Origin: Rhizobium aethiopicum
GTDB taxonomy: Bacteria; Pseudomonadota; Alphaproteobacteria; Rhizobiales; Rhizobiaceae
Assembly: GCF_900094625.1 (NCBI RefSeq)
Contig: NZ_FMAJ01000011.1
Location: forward strand, 1-64,000
Length of the DNA: 64,000 nucleotides
Direction of reading: 5' to 3'
Shown: piece by piece, positions 15,804-24,792 of the stretch
Numbering within the stretch: the stretch's first letter is position 1
How the letters are laid out: the number at the start of each line of letters is the position of its first letter
Made by a program: the position numbers and the translations under genes
Notes under the pieces: model-generated
The model's database searches: none
Told to the model about the DNA's origin: nothing
The model's input: the letters and a program-made list of their open reading frames with translations, nothing else

Positions 15804-18800
15804 GAGAACCTCGCAAACATCTTCAAGTCGAAGGGATTGGCGACGCTTGCCGCGCGAAGCTCAAAATCGGCATAGTAGCCCTGGGCTGCAAGGCGCAGCT
15901 TGAAGAGCTCGGCAAGATTGGTCCCGCTCAGCCGACCGGCACGCAGCATCCTCAGAAGTGCCCAGCTTCCGGTCTCGCTGACCATCACTTCCGGCGAACC
16001 GTCGAGGGGCTGGAAGGCGAGGGTGATCACGCCGGTTCCATCCTTGCCGGGCCAAGTCATCGGCTGCGGGCGCGTCGGATTGTTGAAGTAGGAGAGACTC
16101 TGACCATCGATATTCAAGGTCACGCGGCTGACTGTCGGCGAAAGATCTTTGGGCTCGAGCGTGAAGGTCAGGATCGGCCCCGCGCCTCCCGGAAAGAGAC
16201 TGTCGCGAATCAGCCGCGCCTGCTCCAGCGCCGCCAGGGGCCGGGGATCGAGCTTGATGTCGGAGCGCCATTTCCAGGGGTGGCTGGTCGTGTCGATGTA
16301 GTTGACCAGATTATTATTGATAAAGCTGTCGATCAGCCCGCCGGGACCGAAGACGCGCTGGAAATCAACGACATTGACATCGATTGCGCTGTCGGGGACG
16401 AACGGATAGCGATTGGTAAGCGCCGCCTGACAGAATGGAAGCACGTCGGCACGCCAGATGGCGTTGAGCTCTGAAGTGACCGCCCCTGTTGCCAGCGCAC
16501 TGGTATTGCCGGCCAGTCCGGCCAGCCAGTCGTCTAGCGGATCGGGAAGGGTCACGGCTTGTTTCGCCACTGCCCCGGTCAGCTCCGCCAGGCCGCCCTG
16601 TCTTTTCATTGCGTCCTGCGCATCCGGGCTTGCCGACACAGTCTGAAGCATGTTCGACAGCGCGGTCAAGGCTGCGACTGCATCATTGAGTGCGGGAGGC
16701 TGGCCATCGACTTCGACAATGGCCGCCCTGATGGGTTTGAAATGCTCGGCGACCAGCGCGCCCGAAAGATCGACATCCGATTTGGAGCCGGCTTTCGGCA
16801 TTATCTTCACGCCCTTGGCGGCGAGTTTGCCGATTTTGCCAAGCTTGGACAAAAGCTTGGATGCTCCTGGCGGAGGAGCCTGGCCGCCGCCGCCGTCATC
16901 GGCACGGGTCAGTTCCGTCTCGCGCACGATGGCGGTCAGCAGACGCTTCATTGAGGAATCGGCGCTGGAGAGATCTTTGAGATTTTCGCTGGCCGTCTGC
17001 AGGTCGGCCAGTGGTGCAAGCCTGACGTCACGCATGAAGCTGTCCCACTTGGCGATATAGTCGTCATAGTAGAGTTTAAGGATATCTTGCGAGAGGGTGG
17101 CGACCGACGGGCTGGCGCTCTCGGAGCATCCGCCGGCAAAAACCGAGCGGTCCAGCGCCGCCTGCGTTGCGACGTCTTCAAGCCGGGTCAGGATCACGTT
17201 GTGGAATCCGTCATAGGTGAAGGCACCGCTGATGCCGACCCTAAGGGTCTTGTCGGAGCGCCGCGCCAGAACCTTCAGGCCGTTCGGGCCGACATGATCT
17301 GCCGGGATCCATTCCTTCAGCGCCGTGACCTCCGGATCGGAGAGCAGCGCGCTATAAGCGCGCACCGGCAGCGGGATCGAGCAAATCGTGCGTAACGCTT
17401 CACCTACCAGCGCTTCGTCAGGAGCGACGAAGGCCTGTTCGGTTGCCATATTGTCGATCGCGGCAAGCTGATGATCTGCTGCCATCTCGGTCTTGAAAGG
17501 TGGCACTGGCGCCGATCCAGGCAATTTCTCCGTCCACCATTGCTTGGCGAAGTCCGGATCCATCGGCGACAGGCCAGTCATCATGCGATAGGTTTTCAGC
17601 GCCCCCAACTGGAACTCGGGGTCGCGGATCTGCCGCCACATCGTCGCCTCTAGCAGTGCGACCATGCGTGGTTCCAATATATTGCGCAGGGTGCGGTTGT
17701 AGGCGTCCGACTGCGCCTGGCGAATTTCGGTTTCGGCGGAGGGACCTATCAACGCGGCTATTCCGCCTGGCTGGTCGGTCCGCGCATTCGACACTTCCGT
17801 GGCGGCTTCGAGCGCCAAATCAAGGTCGAGGGGATCCACCGGCGCTTGGCGTGCGGCAACCGGCGTCAGGGGAAGCTGCAGGGCCTCGAGCTGTTCGGCC
17901 TGCGCCGCCAGGGCGGAGTCGTTCTTTCGATATGATATCGTGAACAACAGGCCGGCAATGACCACGAATCCTGTTGCTGCCACGGCGGCACCGCGCCAGA
18001 TCCAGATACGCCGATCCTCTGCCGCCGGATCGAAGGTGCCGAGGCCAGCCTCCTTGAAAATGACCTTCGTCAGCAGGTCTTTGAGAAAGAAGCTGCGTTT
18101 TTCGGCCCGCAACATAGGTGCAGCGGGTTGGGCAGGCAGGCCGAATGATGACGCCAATGCTGCCGTCAGCCGGTCGATTGCCGTACCTTCCTGAGTGGCG
18201 GAGGTCAGATAGATACCCCGCAACCAGGCGCTTTCCGCATATTTGCTTTCGCCGAAGACGGTCTCGATCAGCACACGAACTGGTTCTGAAAGGCTTTCGA
18301 CCTGGGCTGGGAACCGAAATATTTCCGCCCGGGTGGTCAGATTCTCTTCGCCTTCGAGGCGGCGAATGAGACGCCGTTCGAGCACGCCCGCCAAGGCCGA
18401 GATTTCCGCGGTGACTTCGGTACCCTCGATGCGGGCGCCTGGCGGGAAGGTCACTCCCCACACCTGTTCACGATCTGCCGTCGAGAGCGCCCCGAAAAAG
18501 CTCTCGAAGCCCTTTATCAGGTCCGCTTTCGTCAGCATGAGATAGACGGGCAAGCGGATGCCGATGCGTTCCTGAAGCTCGGCTAGGCGTTTGCGGATCT
18601 GCCTGCCATGCATCCGGATCGCCGCATCGTCTTCCGAGAGCGTGTCGATGCCGAGCGCAACGATCACCCCGTTCAACGCACGACGGCCCCTGTGCTTCTT
18701 CAGGAGATCGAGGAAGCCCAGCCATTCCGCTGCATCGACCTCCGGCTGGCTCTCCTGCTGCACGTAGCGACCGGCCGTATCGATCAGCACCGCCTCCTCG

Positions 18801-19315
18801 GTAAAGAACCAATCGCAATTGCGCGTGCCGCCAACGCCGTGAAGGTCGTCGGTCAGATCGATCGGGAAGCTCAATCCGGATTGCCGGAGGGCTGTTGTCT
18901 TGCCGGTCGCAGGCGGGCCGATGATGACATACCATGGCATCTCCCGGAGAAACTTTCGGCCGCCGACCTTCTGGCGTTTGAGACCCGCCATGACCTCCCT
19001 GAATTTCGCCCCGACGGCGGCAACGCCCTCTTCAGCCGGACTTGGCGGAGCCTCAGGTTGAGGGGCAATCTCGGAAACGAAGAGGCGGTTGGCGCGCACC
19101 GCGCGCCGCCGCGCTGCAACCCACCAGATGATGAACACGAGGAACAAAAGGCCGATGATGACCAGTCGCACGATCTCGGAAGCAAACGGCGCACTGTCTC
19201 CGACGCTGACGATAGGGCCGAATATCCAGACGATAAGGGACAGCAAAATGAGCCCGATGAAGGTCCAGAGCCAACGAGAGGTGAGAACAGCCCAGAGGAA
19301 CCGGAAGATCGCCAT
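15785..19315 (-). CDS. tssM: T6SS membrane complex protein TssM (IcmF)
   Basis: A 1176-residue inner-membrane protein. The start MAIFRFLW at 19315 is preferred because it lies just past the tssL stop and opens with the first transmembrane segment; an in-frame ATG at 19390 is inside tssL. Transmembrane segments lie near 7-35 and 48-68 and again near 450. The cytoplasmic NTPase domain keeps Walker A GPPATGKT (133-140) and DTAGRY. The large periplasmic part ends with HPWKWR, WALLRML and SCPTQL, the C-terminal domain that meets TssJ. It forms the TssJLM trans-envelope channel with the genes just upstream. Confidence 0.95.
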   Translation of the reverse strand: MAIFRFLWAVLTSRWLWTFIGLILLSLIVWIFGPIVSVGDSAPFASEIVRLVIIGLLFLVFIIWWVAARRRAVRANRLFVSEIAPQPEAPPSPAEEGVAAVGAKFREVMAGLKRQKVGGRKFLREMPWYVIIGPPATGKTTALRQSGLSFPIDLTDDLHGVGGTRNCDWFFTEEAVLIDTAGRYVQQESQPEVDAAEWLGFLDLLKKHRGRRALNGVIVALGIDTLSEDDAAIRMHGRQIRKRLAELQERIGIRLPVYLMLTKADLIKGFESFFGALSTADREQVWGVTFPPGARIEGTEVTAEISALAGVLERRLIRRLEGEENLTTRAEIFRFPAQVESLSEPVRVLIETVFGESKYAESAWLRGIYLTSATQEGTAIDRLTAALASSFGLPAQPAAPMLRAEKRSFFLKDLLTKVIFKEAGLGTFDPAAEDRRIWIWRGAAVAATGFVVIAGLLFTISYRKNDSALAAQAEQLEALQLPLTPVAARQAPVDPLDLDLALEAATEVSNARTDQPGGIAALIGPSAETEIRQAQSDAYNRTLRNILEPRMVALLEATMWRQIRDPEFQLGALKTYRMMTGLSPMDPDFAKQWWTEKLPGSAPVPPFKTEMAADHQLAAIDNMATEQAFVAPDEALVGEALRTICSIPLPVRAYSALLSDPEVTALKEWIPADHVGPNGLKVLARRSDKTLRVGISGAFTYDGFHNVILTRLEDVATQAALDRSVFAGGCSESASPSVATLSQDILKLYYDDYIAKWDSFMRDVRLAPLADLQTASENLKDLSSADSSMKRLLTAIVRETELTRADDGGGGQAPPPGASKLLSKLGKIGKLAAKGVKIMPKAGSKSDVDLSGALVAEHFKPIRAAIVEVDGQPPALNDAVAALTALSNMLQTVSASPDAQDAMKRQGGLAELTGAVAKQAVTLPDPLDDWLAGLAGNTSALATGAVTSELNAIWRADVLPFCQAALTNRYPFVPDSAIDVNVVDFQRVFGPGGLIDSFINNNLVNYIDTTSHPWKWRSDIKLDPRPLAALEQARLIRDSLFPGGAGPILTFTLEPKDLSPTVSRVTLNIDGQSLSYFNNPTRPQPMTWPGKDGTGVITLAFQPLDGSPEVMVSETGSWALLRMLRAGRLSGTNLAELFKLRLAAQGYYADFELRAASVANPFDLKMFARFSCPTQL

Positions 19316-19316
19316 C

Positions 19317-20642
19317 TCAGAGCCTCTTTTGAATAAGGATTTCGATGCGGCGGTTGGCGGCCCGACCCTCGCGGCTGTCGTTTGCGGCAAGCGGCTGTGT
19401 CGCCGCGCGTCCTTGCGATTTCAGCTGTCCGGTCGGCACGCCGGAGGCGGCCAGCAATGAGGCAATCGTTGCAGCGCGGGCCTCGGAGAGGCGCTGGTTA
19501 TTGGACAGCGGATTGCTGGCTTGCAGCGGGACATTGTCAGTGTGACCGGTGATGGTAATGCCGCCAATCAGCTCCGCATTCTGCTTAAGAACCGCTGCGA
19601 TGGAAGCAACAAGCGGTTCAAAGCTCTTCGTCAATTCGGGTCTAGCGGACTGGAAGAGCTCCGGTGTGCTTGACTGCAAAAGAAGCGTGACCGACGAGGC
19701 GTTTTCATTGCCTTTCAGTGCCGGCAGCAGGGAGGCGGGCGCTGCGGCGCGAAATTCCGGCAGCAATTGGAAAATAACGGGCTCCACGGGTGGTGCGTTC
19801 GGCGGTGGTGTCCGCTTCTCCGGGCGGTATATTTCCGCCCGCTCAGGTGGCGGCAGTGCCCGAACCAGCGTTGCGAGTTCCTCCGCCTTGGTATCGAGCC
19901 GCATCGACAGCAACATGTAAATTGCCGTCGACAGCGCTGCAGCAACGGCGGCAAGGACCCAGATCGGCACGGCAAAACGGGATGGCTCGTCAGCCGCGAC
20001 AACTCCCTCCCATCGGGGCGAGAGCGGTGCAGCTTCAGCATCGGCGTCACGCAGAAAACGAGCCGCGGCGGCACGAACGGCGCTGATCGAGCGGTCGCCG
20101 GCACGGCCAGGCACACGGTACTTGCCGCGAAAACCAAGCGCCAGGCAGAAATAATAAAGCTCGAGCAATTCCTGATCACGACCGGGATGGCGTTCCAATT
20201 CTTCCAACCGGGCAAAAAATTGCGCTCCGGCATCGACATCGCCGCGGAGCATGACGACCAGCGGCTGGCGCGGCCATGCGCTTGCCCCACCCCAGGGCGT
20301 GTTCAGCGCCAGATCGTCGAGCAGCGAGGCGACAGCCCAGGCAGCCGAGTCCGCCCGCGCAAGCGCCGAACCTGAGGCTACCGCAGCGTCGCGGGCGGCG
20401 ACAAGCTCTTCCATCAGTCTCGTTCGCAGCACTTCTGGATTGCTCGGTGGCAACGCACTTTCGAGTTCCGGTGCAAATTCCAGCAATTTGGCGAAAGCAC
20501 TGATCAGTTTGTTTGGATGAGAGCGCGCCCTTCTTGCCGGGGTTCCGGCAGCAGGAACCTGTCTTGCGCTCGCCGAGGGCGCCGGGCGGATGCGTGTGCG
20601 ACCCTTATCGCCCGAAAGACCGAATGGATCTTCACTTGCCAT
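19317..20642 (-). CDS. tssL: T6SS protein TssL with OmpA domain (extended DotU)
   Basis: A 441-residue protein. Residues 45-215 are the cytoplasmic DotU domain (ALARADSAAWAVASLLDDL, LELYYFCLALGFRGKY). A transmembrane helix lies near 225-245 (WVLAAVAAALSTAIYMLL). Residues 300-441 form an OmpA/peptidoglycan-binding domain (GHTDNVPLQ, NQRLSEARA, NRRIEI). The fused OmpA domain anchors the complex to the cell wall. The N-terminus has a DPFG...GRTRIRP segment; Thr16 lies in the position of the threonine that PpkA phosphorylates in Agrobacterium TssL. One base separates its stop from the tssM start. Confidence 0.95.
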   Translation of the reverse strand: MASEDPFGLSGDKGRTRIRPAPSASARQVPAAGTPARRARSHPNKLISAFAKLLEFAPELESALPPSNPEVLRTRLMEELVAARDAAVASGSALARADSAAWAVASLLDDLALNTPWGGASAWPRQPLVVMLRGDVDAGAQFFARLEELERHPGRDQELLELYYFCLALGFRGKYRVPGRAGDRSISAVRAAAARFLRDADAEAAPLSPRWEGVVAADEPSRFAVPIWVLAAVAAALSTAIYMLLSMRLDTKAEELATLVRALPPPERAEIYRPEKRTPPPNAPPVEPVIFQLLPEFRAAAPASLLPALKGNENASSVTLLLQSSTPELFQSARPELTKSFEPLVASIAAVLKQNAELIGGITITGHTDNVPLQASNPLSNNQRLSEARAATIASLLAASGVPTGQLKSQGRAATQPLAANDSREGRAANRRIEILIQKRL

Positions 20643-20646
20643 GGCG

Positions 20647-21981
20647 CTACCTGTTAACCGAATAGCAATCGACCTGCGGTTCGCTGGGCAAAACGCCCGA
20701 CACGCCGATCACGAAGCCGGGCGAACGCAGAAGAGATTCCCAATGCTCGCTGCGCTGATCGAGTTCCAGGCAGAGACGGTCACCGTCATAGGGGATCTCG
20801 CGGGGCTGCGAATGAAGCGGCTTCAGGCGAATGCCCGGCAGTCGTGACTTCCACAGCGCCTCGAATTCGTCGGCGGCACCCACGGTGACCTGATCGACGA
20901 AGATTTTGCGCAGCGCGTCTTCGGACATGTCACATCCGACCCGCACGACAATGCGGCTGGCGGTCAGCAATTCGGGATTGTCGACCCGAACCTTCCAGAC
21001 ATTGGTCGCGTGTTTGAGCACGGGCAATGCCCGCGACTTGGGCTCGACATAACGCAGGCTGAGGAGGAGCGAACGCAAAGTGTCTGCGAGCGCCGCAAAG
21101 GCAGGTCCCGGCGCCATATGATCATAGGTCGGAAGCTCGGTCAGCCGTCGGGAGCCGGACCCGTAGGTCGCCATTCGCCCCGCAAGCCCGCTCAGTTCCA
21201 GAAAGAGTTCCGCCGGGTGGAAAACCTCCTGGGGAAGCATGTGGGCCAGCCGCGGACGTGCCGTGTTGGCGAGATCGAGTACCAGCAGATTTTCCACGCT
21301 GCGGCCGGCGCCGCCAAGAACCATTTTGCCATGTGCATCGGCGATACGGTCGAGCCCGGTTATCACCTCCTGCATCAACTGGCCGTAGAAAGCCACGGCG
21401 CCGGTCGTCAGGGCTGGTGGCAGAAAGTTTTCCCCCATCGCGACGCTGCCGTCGGCCAGCAGCCCGTTGACCTTCGCAACCGGCATCGCGGTATAGCCGC
21501 CGGTCATCTGCACCGGCGACAGGAGCAGGGCTTGGGCGCGAGCGATCTCGATCTCTTCCGGGTCGGCGCCCCCATGCACGGCGTCACGCACGCGTTCGAT
21601 CTGCCCCTTATAACGCGCACCCGTCGGCTCGCTATGAGCGGCATCGAAGCTCGCTCCGCCCGGCGGTTCCAGTGGCAGGGCAAGCTGCACCGCCCCCGCA
21701 CCCATGTCGCGGGTGATGGTCAATGGAACCGGCGCATCCATCGTCTCGGGAATGGAAAAGGGCGTGCCGTCCGGAAAAATGCCGCGTGCCGACAAGACGG
21801 CAACACGGCCTGTTTCAAGCTGTGCTGTGTCCAGCGTAAGGGATCGAAAGCCGAAGGTCTGCAACCTCCCCGCCTGCAGCGCGCCGCGTATCAGGGCCTC
21901 GGTATACCGGTCTTGCTGCTGAAAATGCTGCGTCCGAAGGAAGAGTCCCTCGGACCAGAGCACCTTATTCGTGTCCGTCAT
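20647..21981 (-). CDS. tssK: T6SS baseplate protein TssK
   Basis: A 444-residue TssK. The opening KVLWSEGLFLRTQHFQQQDRY is the family signature, as are FELSGLAGRMATY-like and YDHMAPGPAF segments in the middle. TssK trimers tie the baseplate wedges (TssE/F/G) to the TssL/TssM membrane complex. It lies four bases upstream of tssL and 17 bases downstream of tssJ in the same - strand operon. Confidence 0.95.
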   Translation of the reverse strand: MTDTNKVLWSEGLFLRTQHFQQQDRYTEALIRGALQAGRLQTFGFRSLTLDTAQLETGRVAVLSARGIFPDGTPFSIPETMDAPVPLTITRDMGAGAVQLALPLEPPGGASFDAAHSEPTGARYKGQIERVRDAVHGGADPEEIEIARAQALLLSPVQMTGGYTAMPVAKVNGLLADGSVAMGENFLPPALTTGAVAFYGQLMQEVITGLDRIADAHGKMVLGGAGRSVENLLVLDLANTARPRLAHMLPQEVFHPAELFLELSGLAGRMATYGSGSRRLTELPTYDHMAPGPAFAALADTLRSLLLSLRYVEPKSRALPVLKHATNVWKVRVDNPELLTASRIVVRVGCDMSEDALRKIFVDQVTVGAADEFEALWKSRLPGIRLKPLHSQPREIPYDGDRLCLELDQRSEHWESLLRSPGFVIGVSGVLPSEPQVDCYSVNR

Positions 21982-21998
21982 GCTGGAACGCCCTCCCT

Positions 21999-22463
21999 TC
22001 AGGCGAGCGCGAGCGCCATGCCGCCGCTACTCAATGCTACATTCGCCGTCACCGTCGATTCCGGCCTGATCGGGACGGCCTGTCGCCAGACACGGCCGCC
22101 GGGGGTCCTGAAAAACGCCACCACCCCGAGGAATGTGGCTTCCGGCGGGAACGCCACCGTCTTGGTGGCCGATCCGCCGGGAGAGACCGTCAACTGGTCG
22201 GAGCCGAGAAGGTCTGCCCCGAGTGCGGAGGCAGGGTCGGACTGCAGGGCGAAAATATCGGCAGAATTGAACTTTCCGACATCCTTGAGCCTGAGAACGA
22301 GCACGGTCACCGGGCGATCCCCGCCATCAGCGGCAAGATTCATCCCCGCCTGTCCCGTCGCCTTTACGGTCACGGTCGAGGATTTTGGCGGACCGCCCAC
22401 GCAGCCGGAAATCAAGCCTGTCGCGCCGAGCATCATCAAGAAACCACGTCGTTGAAGCATCAT
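21999..22463 (-). CDS. tssJ: T6SS outer-membrane lipoprotein TssJ
   Basis: A 154-residue lipoprotein. The ATG at 22463 (or the next one at 22460) overlaps the tagH stop as ATGA; the longer frame upstream lies within tagH. The signal peptide FLMMLGATGLISGC ends in a lipobox, with lipidated Cys at about 21. The body is a small beta-sandwich with the motifs VTVLVLRLKDVGKFNSADIF and FLGVVAFFRTP...WRQAVP. TssJ sits in the outer membrane and binds the TssM C-terminus. Confidence 0.92.
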   Translation of the reverse strand: MMLQRRGFLMMLGATGLISGCVGGPPKSSTVTVKATGQAGMNLAADGGDRPVTVLVLRLKDVGKFNSADIFALQSDPASALGADLLGSDQLTVSPGGSATKTVAFPPEATFLGVVAFFRTPGGRVWRQAVPIRPESTVTANVALSSGGMALALA

Positions 22464-23734
22464 TCTTTCTCCCTCTCTTCGTAGCCGTCCCGGAAATCGC
22501 TGCCGATTTCGCCGAGGAAGCGCGTAGATGCGCTCCTGGCTATTTCGCGATAGCGTTTCTCGTAAAGTTCCCAGAGCTTTGCCCGTCGCCCGCCCGCAAG
22601 CAGCGCGTCCCAGGCCGATTGAGACTTCAATTCGCTTTCCAGCGCTGCCGGATCGAAGCGCTCCACCATCCTTGCCAGCGCGGCCTGGACGCCGCGCCAC
22701 GTGCGCACATGATGGTGGGCGAGATCGCGGATGGAGCCGTTGATCGCCGCTTCGGGCGGCAGAAAGCCGGCATTGCGTTGCGCGAGGAACGTCGCGATCA
22801 CATCGTCGACCGTCGGCATGAATTTGAGAGGGTTGACCTCGGAGGCCCCGACAACGGTCTGTGCGATCCGGGCCTCGCCCTTCTCCTCGGCCCGCTTGCG
22901 CAGGAGATGGATTAACCCTTCCAGCATCGTCCGGTATTCCCGACCGAAATTCTCCATTTGGACGACGGGATCGGCAGACGGAAATTCTTCGCCACTGAAG
23001 CCCAATCCGCGCAGAAAGGCGTCGCGAAGGTCGGCCTCGATGGGCGCTGACTTCTGCTGCCTCGGCTCCGGCTGTGGTTCCGGATTGGGTTGCGGCCTGA
23101 GTTGTGGTGTGGCGAGCCCCGGAGCCGGCTGCCCTGCAGCCGTGCCCGGCAGAAAAAGATCCCAGCCTCGGTTATCCTGCCGCTGGGCCGGCAGCGGATC
23201 GAGGCTGAACGGATCGTCGAACAGGGGCGCGCTATTTTGCGGTTCCTGCCGGTCGGGATCGGCAAACGGCGCCGCAGCGGGGTGTTCGAACGGGTCGGGC
23301 AATCCGGTGGGGCGCCGGGGGGATTCAACCCGCTCGCTGCGTTCGGAGAAGAACGAATCCCGTTCGAAACCGACCGGCGGCGGCGATGTCGCTTGTTCAT
23401 GCGGGCGCTCTGCCTGCGTGCTTTGCAGCTCGACGCGGACGACATAATTGCCGAGTTGCAGCCGGGCGCCGTCATGCAACGGAGCGGAATTTCCCGCTCC
23501 AAGTGGTGCGCGCGACCCGTCTATAAAGAGACCGCCGCTTGACGTATCCGTCACCTGGTATCGACCGTGAACGCAAGCAATCGTGCAATGGGCACGGGAA
23601 ACATACATGTCCGGATCGTCGAGTCGCCAGTCGGCGTCTGCGCTGCGACCGATGACGAGCTCGCCCTCGACGAGCCGCATCTGGCGCACGGCCTGGGGCC
23701 TGGGGGACTGTTCGAGGGTAAGGATCAAGGCCAT
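22460..23734 (-). CDS. tagH: T6SS FHA-domain protein TagH (Fha)
   Basis: A 424-residue protein. Residues 20-100 are an FHA phosphothreonine-binding domain (LVIGRSADAD, SRAHC, DTSSGGLFIDG). About 105-230 is Pro/Gln-rich and likely disordered. Residues 235-424 match the TagH C-terminal domain (YRTMLEGLIHLLRKRAEEKGE, FWELYEKRYRE-like). In Agrobacterium and Pseudomonas, Fha reads threonine phosphorylation made by PpkA and switches on secretion. Overlaps tssG by 10 bases and tssJ by 4. Confidence 0.93.
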   Translation of the reverse strand: MALILTLEQSPRPQAVRQMRLVEGELVIGRSADADWRLDDPDMYVSRAHCTIACVHGRYQVTDTSSGGLFIDGSRAPLGAGNSAPLHDGARLQLGNYVVRVELQSTQAERPHEQATSPPPVGFERDSFFSERSERVESPRRPTGLPDPFEHPAAAPFADPDRQEPQNSAPLFDDPFSLDPLPAQRQDNRGWDLFLPGTAAGQPAPGLATPQLRPQPNPEPQPEPRQQKSAPIEADLRDAFLRGLGFSGEEFPSADPVVQMENFGREYRTMLEGLIHLLRKRAEEKGEARIAQTVVGASEVNPLKFMPTVDDVIATFLAQRNAGFLPPEAAINGSIRDLAHHHVRTWRGVQAALARMVERFDPAALESELKSQSAWDALLAGGRRAKLWELYEKRYREIARSASTRFLGEIGSDFRDGYEEREKE

Positions 23735-24792
23735 GATGCGGCCTCCGCAATCTCAGGACGAAAACCAACGAGGGTGCGCATGCACAGATCGGCTGCGTCG
23801 CCTCGATCCGGTTTCGGAGCAAGCCAGGCGATATGCCCGAGCCGCGCTTTTCCCAGCCGCGCTGCAGGAACCTCGTCTCGTCTGAGCACGAGCCTGACAT
23901 CCACATCGAGCCCGTTTCCCACCAGGTCGCGGACTGCCGTTTGCAAGGCTGTACGCCGTTCGCTGCCGGGCAGAAAGGCTGCGTAGTCATCAAGCGTCAA
24001 TGGTCCGACGGAAAGTTCGATCCTCTGCTGTCGCTGGAATGTTCTCGGCCCGATCGTGGCGCTTCTGCAGAGCTCTGCGTAGGCGCCGGCAAGGCGGGAC
24101 TGGATCTTTTGCGGTATGTCCATCCAAACACCGACAAATTCCCGAAGCCTGAACGGAACCTTGAAATGATCGCCAAGAAACTGCGTGAGCCTTTCAGGCC
24201 CGTCGACTTGATGGGCAAGGGCGGCGGCGTGAGCAAGCTTCGTCATGTCGATCGCAGTCGGCTGACGATCAGCCCTGCCTCGCAGGCCGATCCCTGCCAT
24301 AGCCGCCGCCATCGCACGAATGCGACCACCCTCGGCGCGCTCGATCTGGACAGCCGGGTGGGCATCCGCCCAGGCCCGATAGAAGAGTGCGATCATACGA
24401 TGTTGAAGCACATTGACGAAGTCGACGAACGTGGTGTCGCTGACCTCGCGCATGTCGGCACCTGCAAACCAGCGCTGCGACAGGCGATCCAGCACCCAGC
24501 GCGTCAGATAGAGCGGCATCGGACCTTCCGGACCGAGCAAGCCGATGGTGGCCACGGTTACCCGCGCGGGCGCTGTTTCGGTGGCAGGCTCGAGCCTTGC
24601 GATGTCCTGCACGGCAAAACCAAGCCGTATGTGCTGCCCGAGCCGGGCCGGTTCCCGCTGCGGCGGGCCTGCCTGCCCGAAGATTCTGTCTGCATTTTCG
24701 AGCCGCCGCAGGAGCTCAAAAAAATCGAACTGCTCGGCTCTGACGGCGTCATTCTTCAGATCAGGAAGCGGTTGCCCGGCGTTATCGGCCAT
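23725..24792 (-). CDS. tssG: T6SS baseplate protein TssG
   Basis: A 355-residue TssG. The signature opening is seen (FDFFELLRRLENADRIFGQAG), as is PEGPMPLYLTRWVLDRL and DHFKVPFRLREFVGVWMDI. With TssF and TssE it forms the baseplate wedge. Overlaps tssF by 37 bases, so translation is coupled. Confidence 0.94.
   Translation of the reverse strand: MADNAGQPLPDLKNDAVRAEQFDFFELLRRLENADRIFGQAGPPQREPARLGQHIRLGFAVQDIARLEPATETAPARVTVATIGLLGPEGPMPLYLTRWVLDRLSQRWFAGADMREVSDTTFVDFVNVLQHRMIALFYRAWADAHPAVQIERAEGGRIRAMAAAMAGIGLRGRADRQPTAIDMTKLAHAAALAHQVDGPERLTQFLGDHFKVPFRLREFVGVWMDIPQKIQSRLAGAYAELCRSATIGPRTFQRQQRIELSVGPLTLDDYAAFLPGSERRTALQTAVRDLVGNGLDVDVRLVLRRDEVPAARLGKARLGHIAWLAPKPDRGDAADLCMRTLVGFRPEIAEAASWP

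Noticed and set aside
21010..22455. 481-codon + strand frame opposite tssK/tssJ
   Set aside because: TssK and TssJ are certain here; the frame has no domain and Arg/Gly/His-rich composition.
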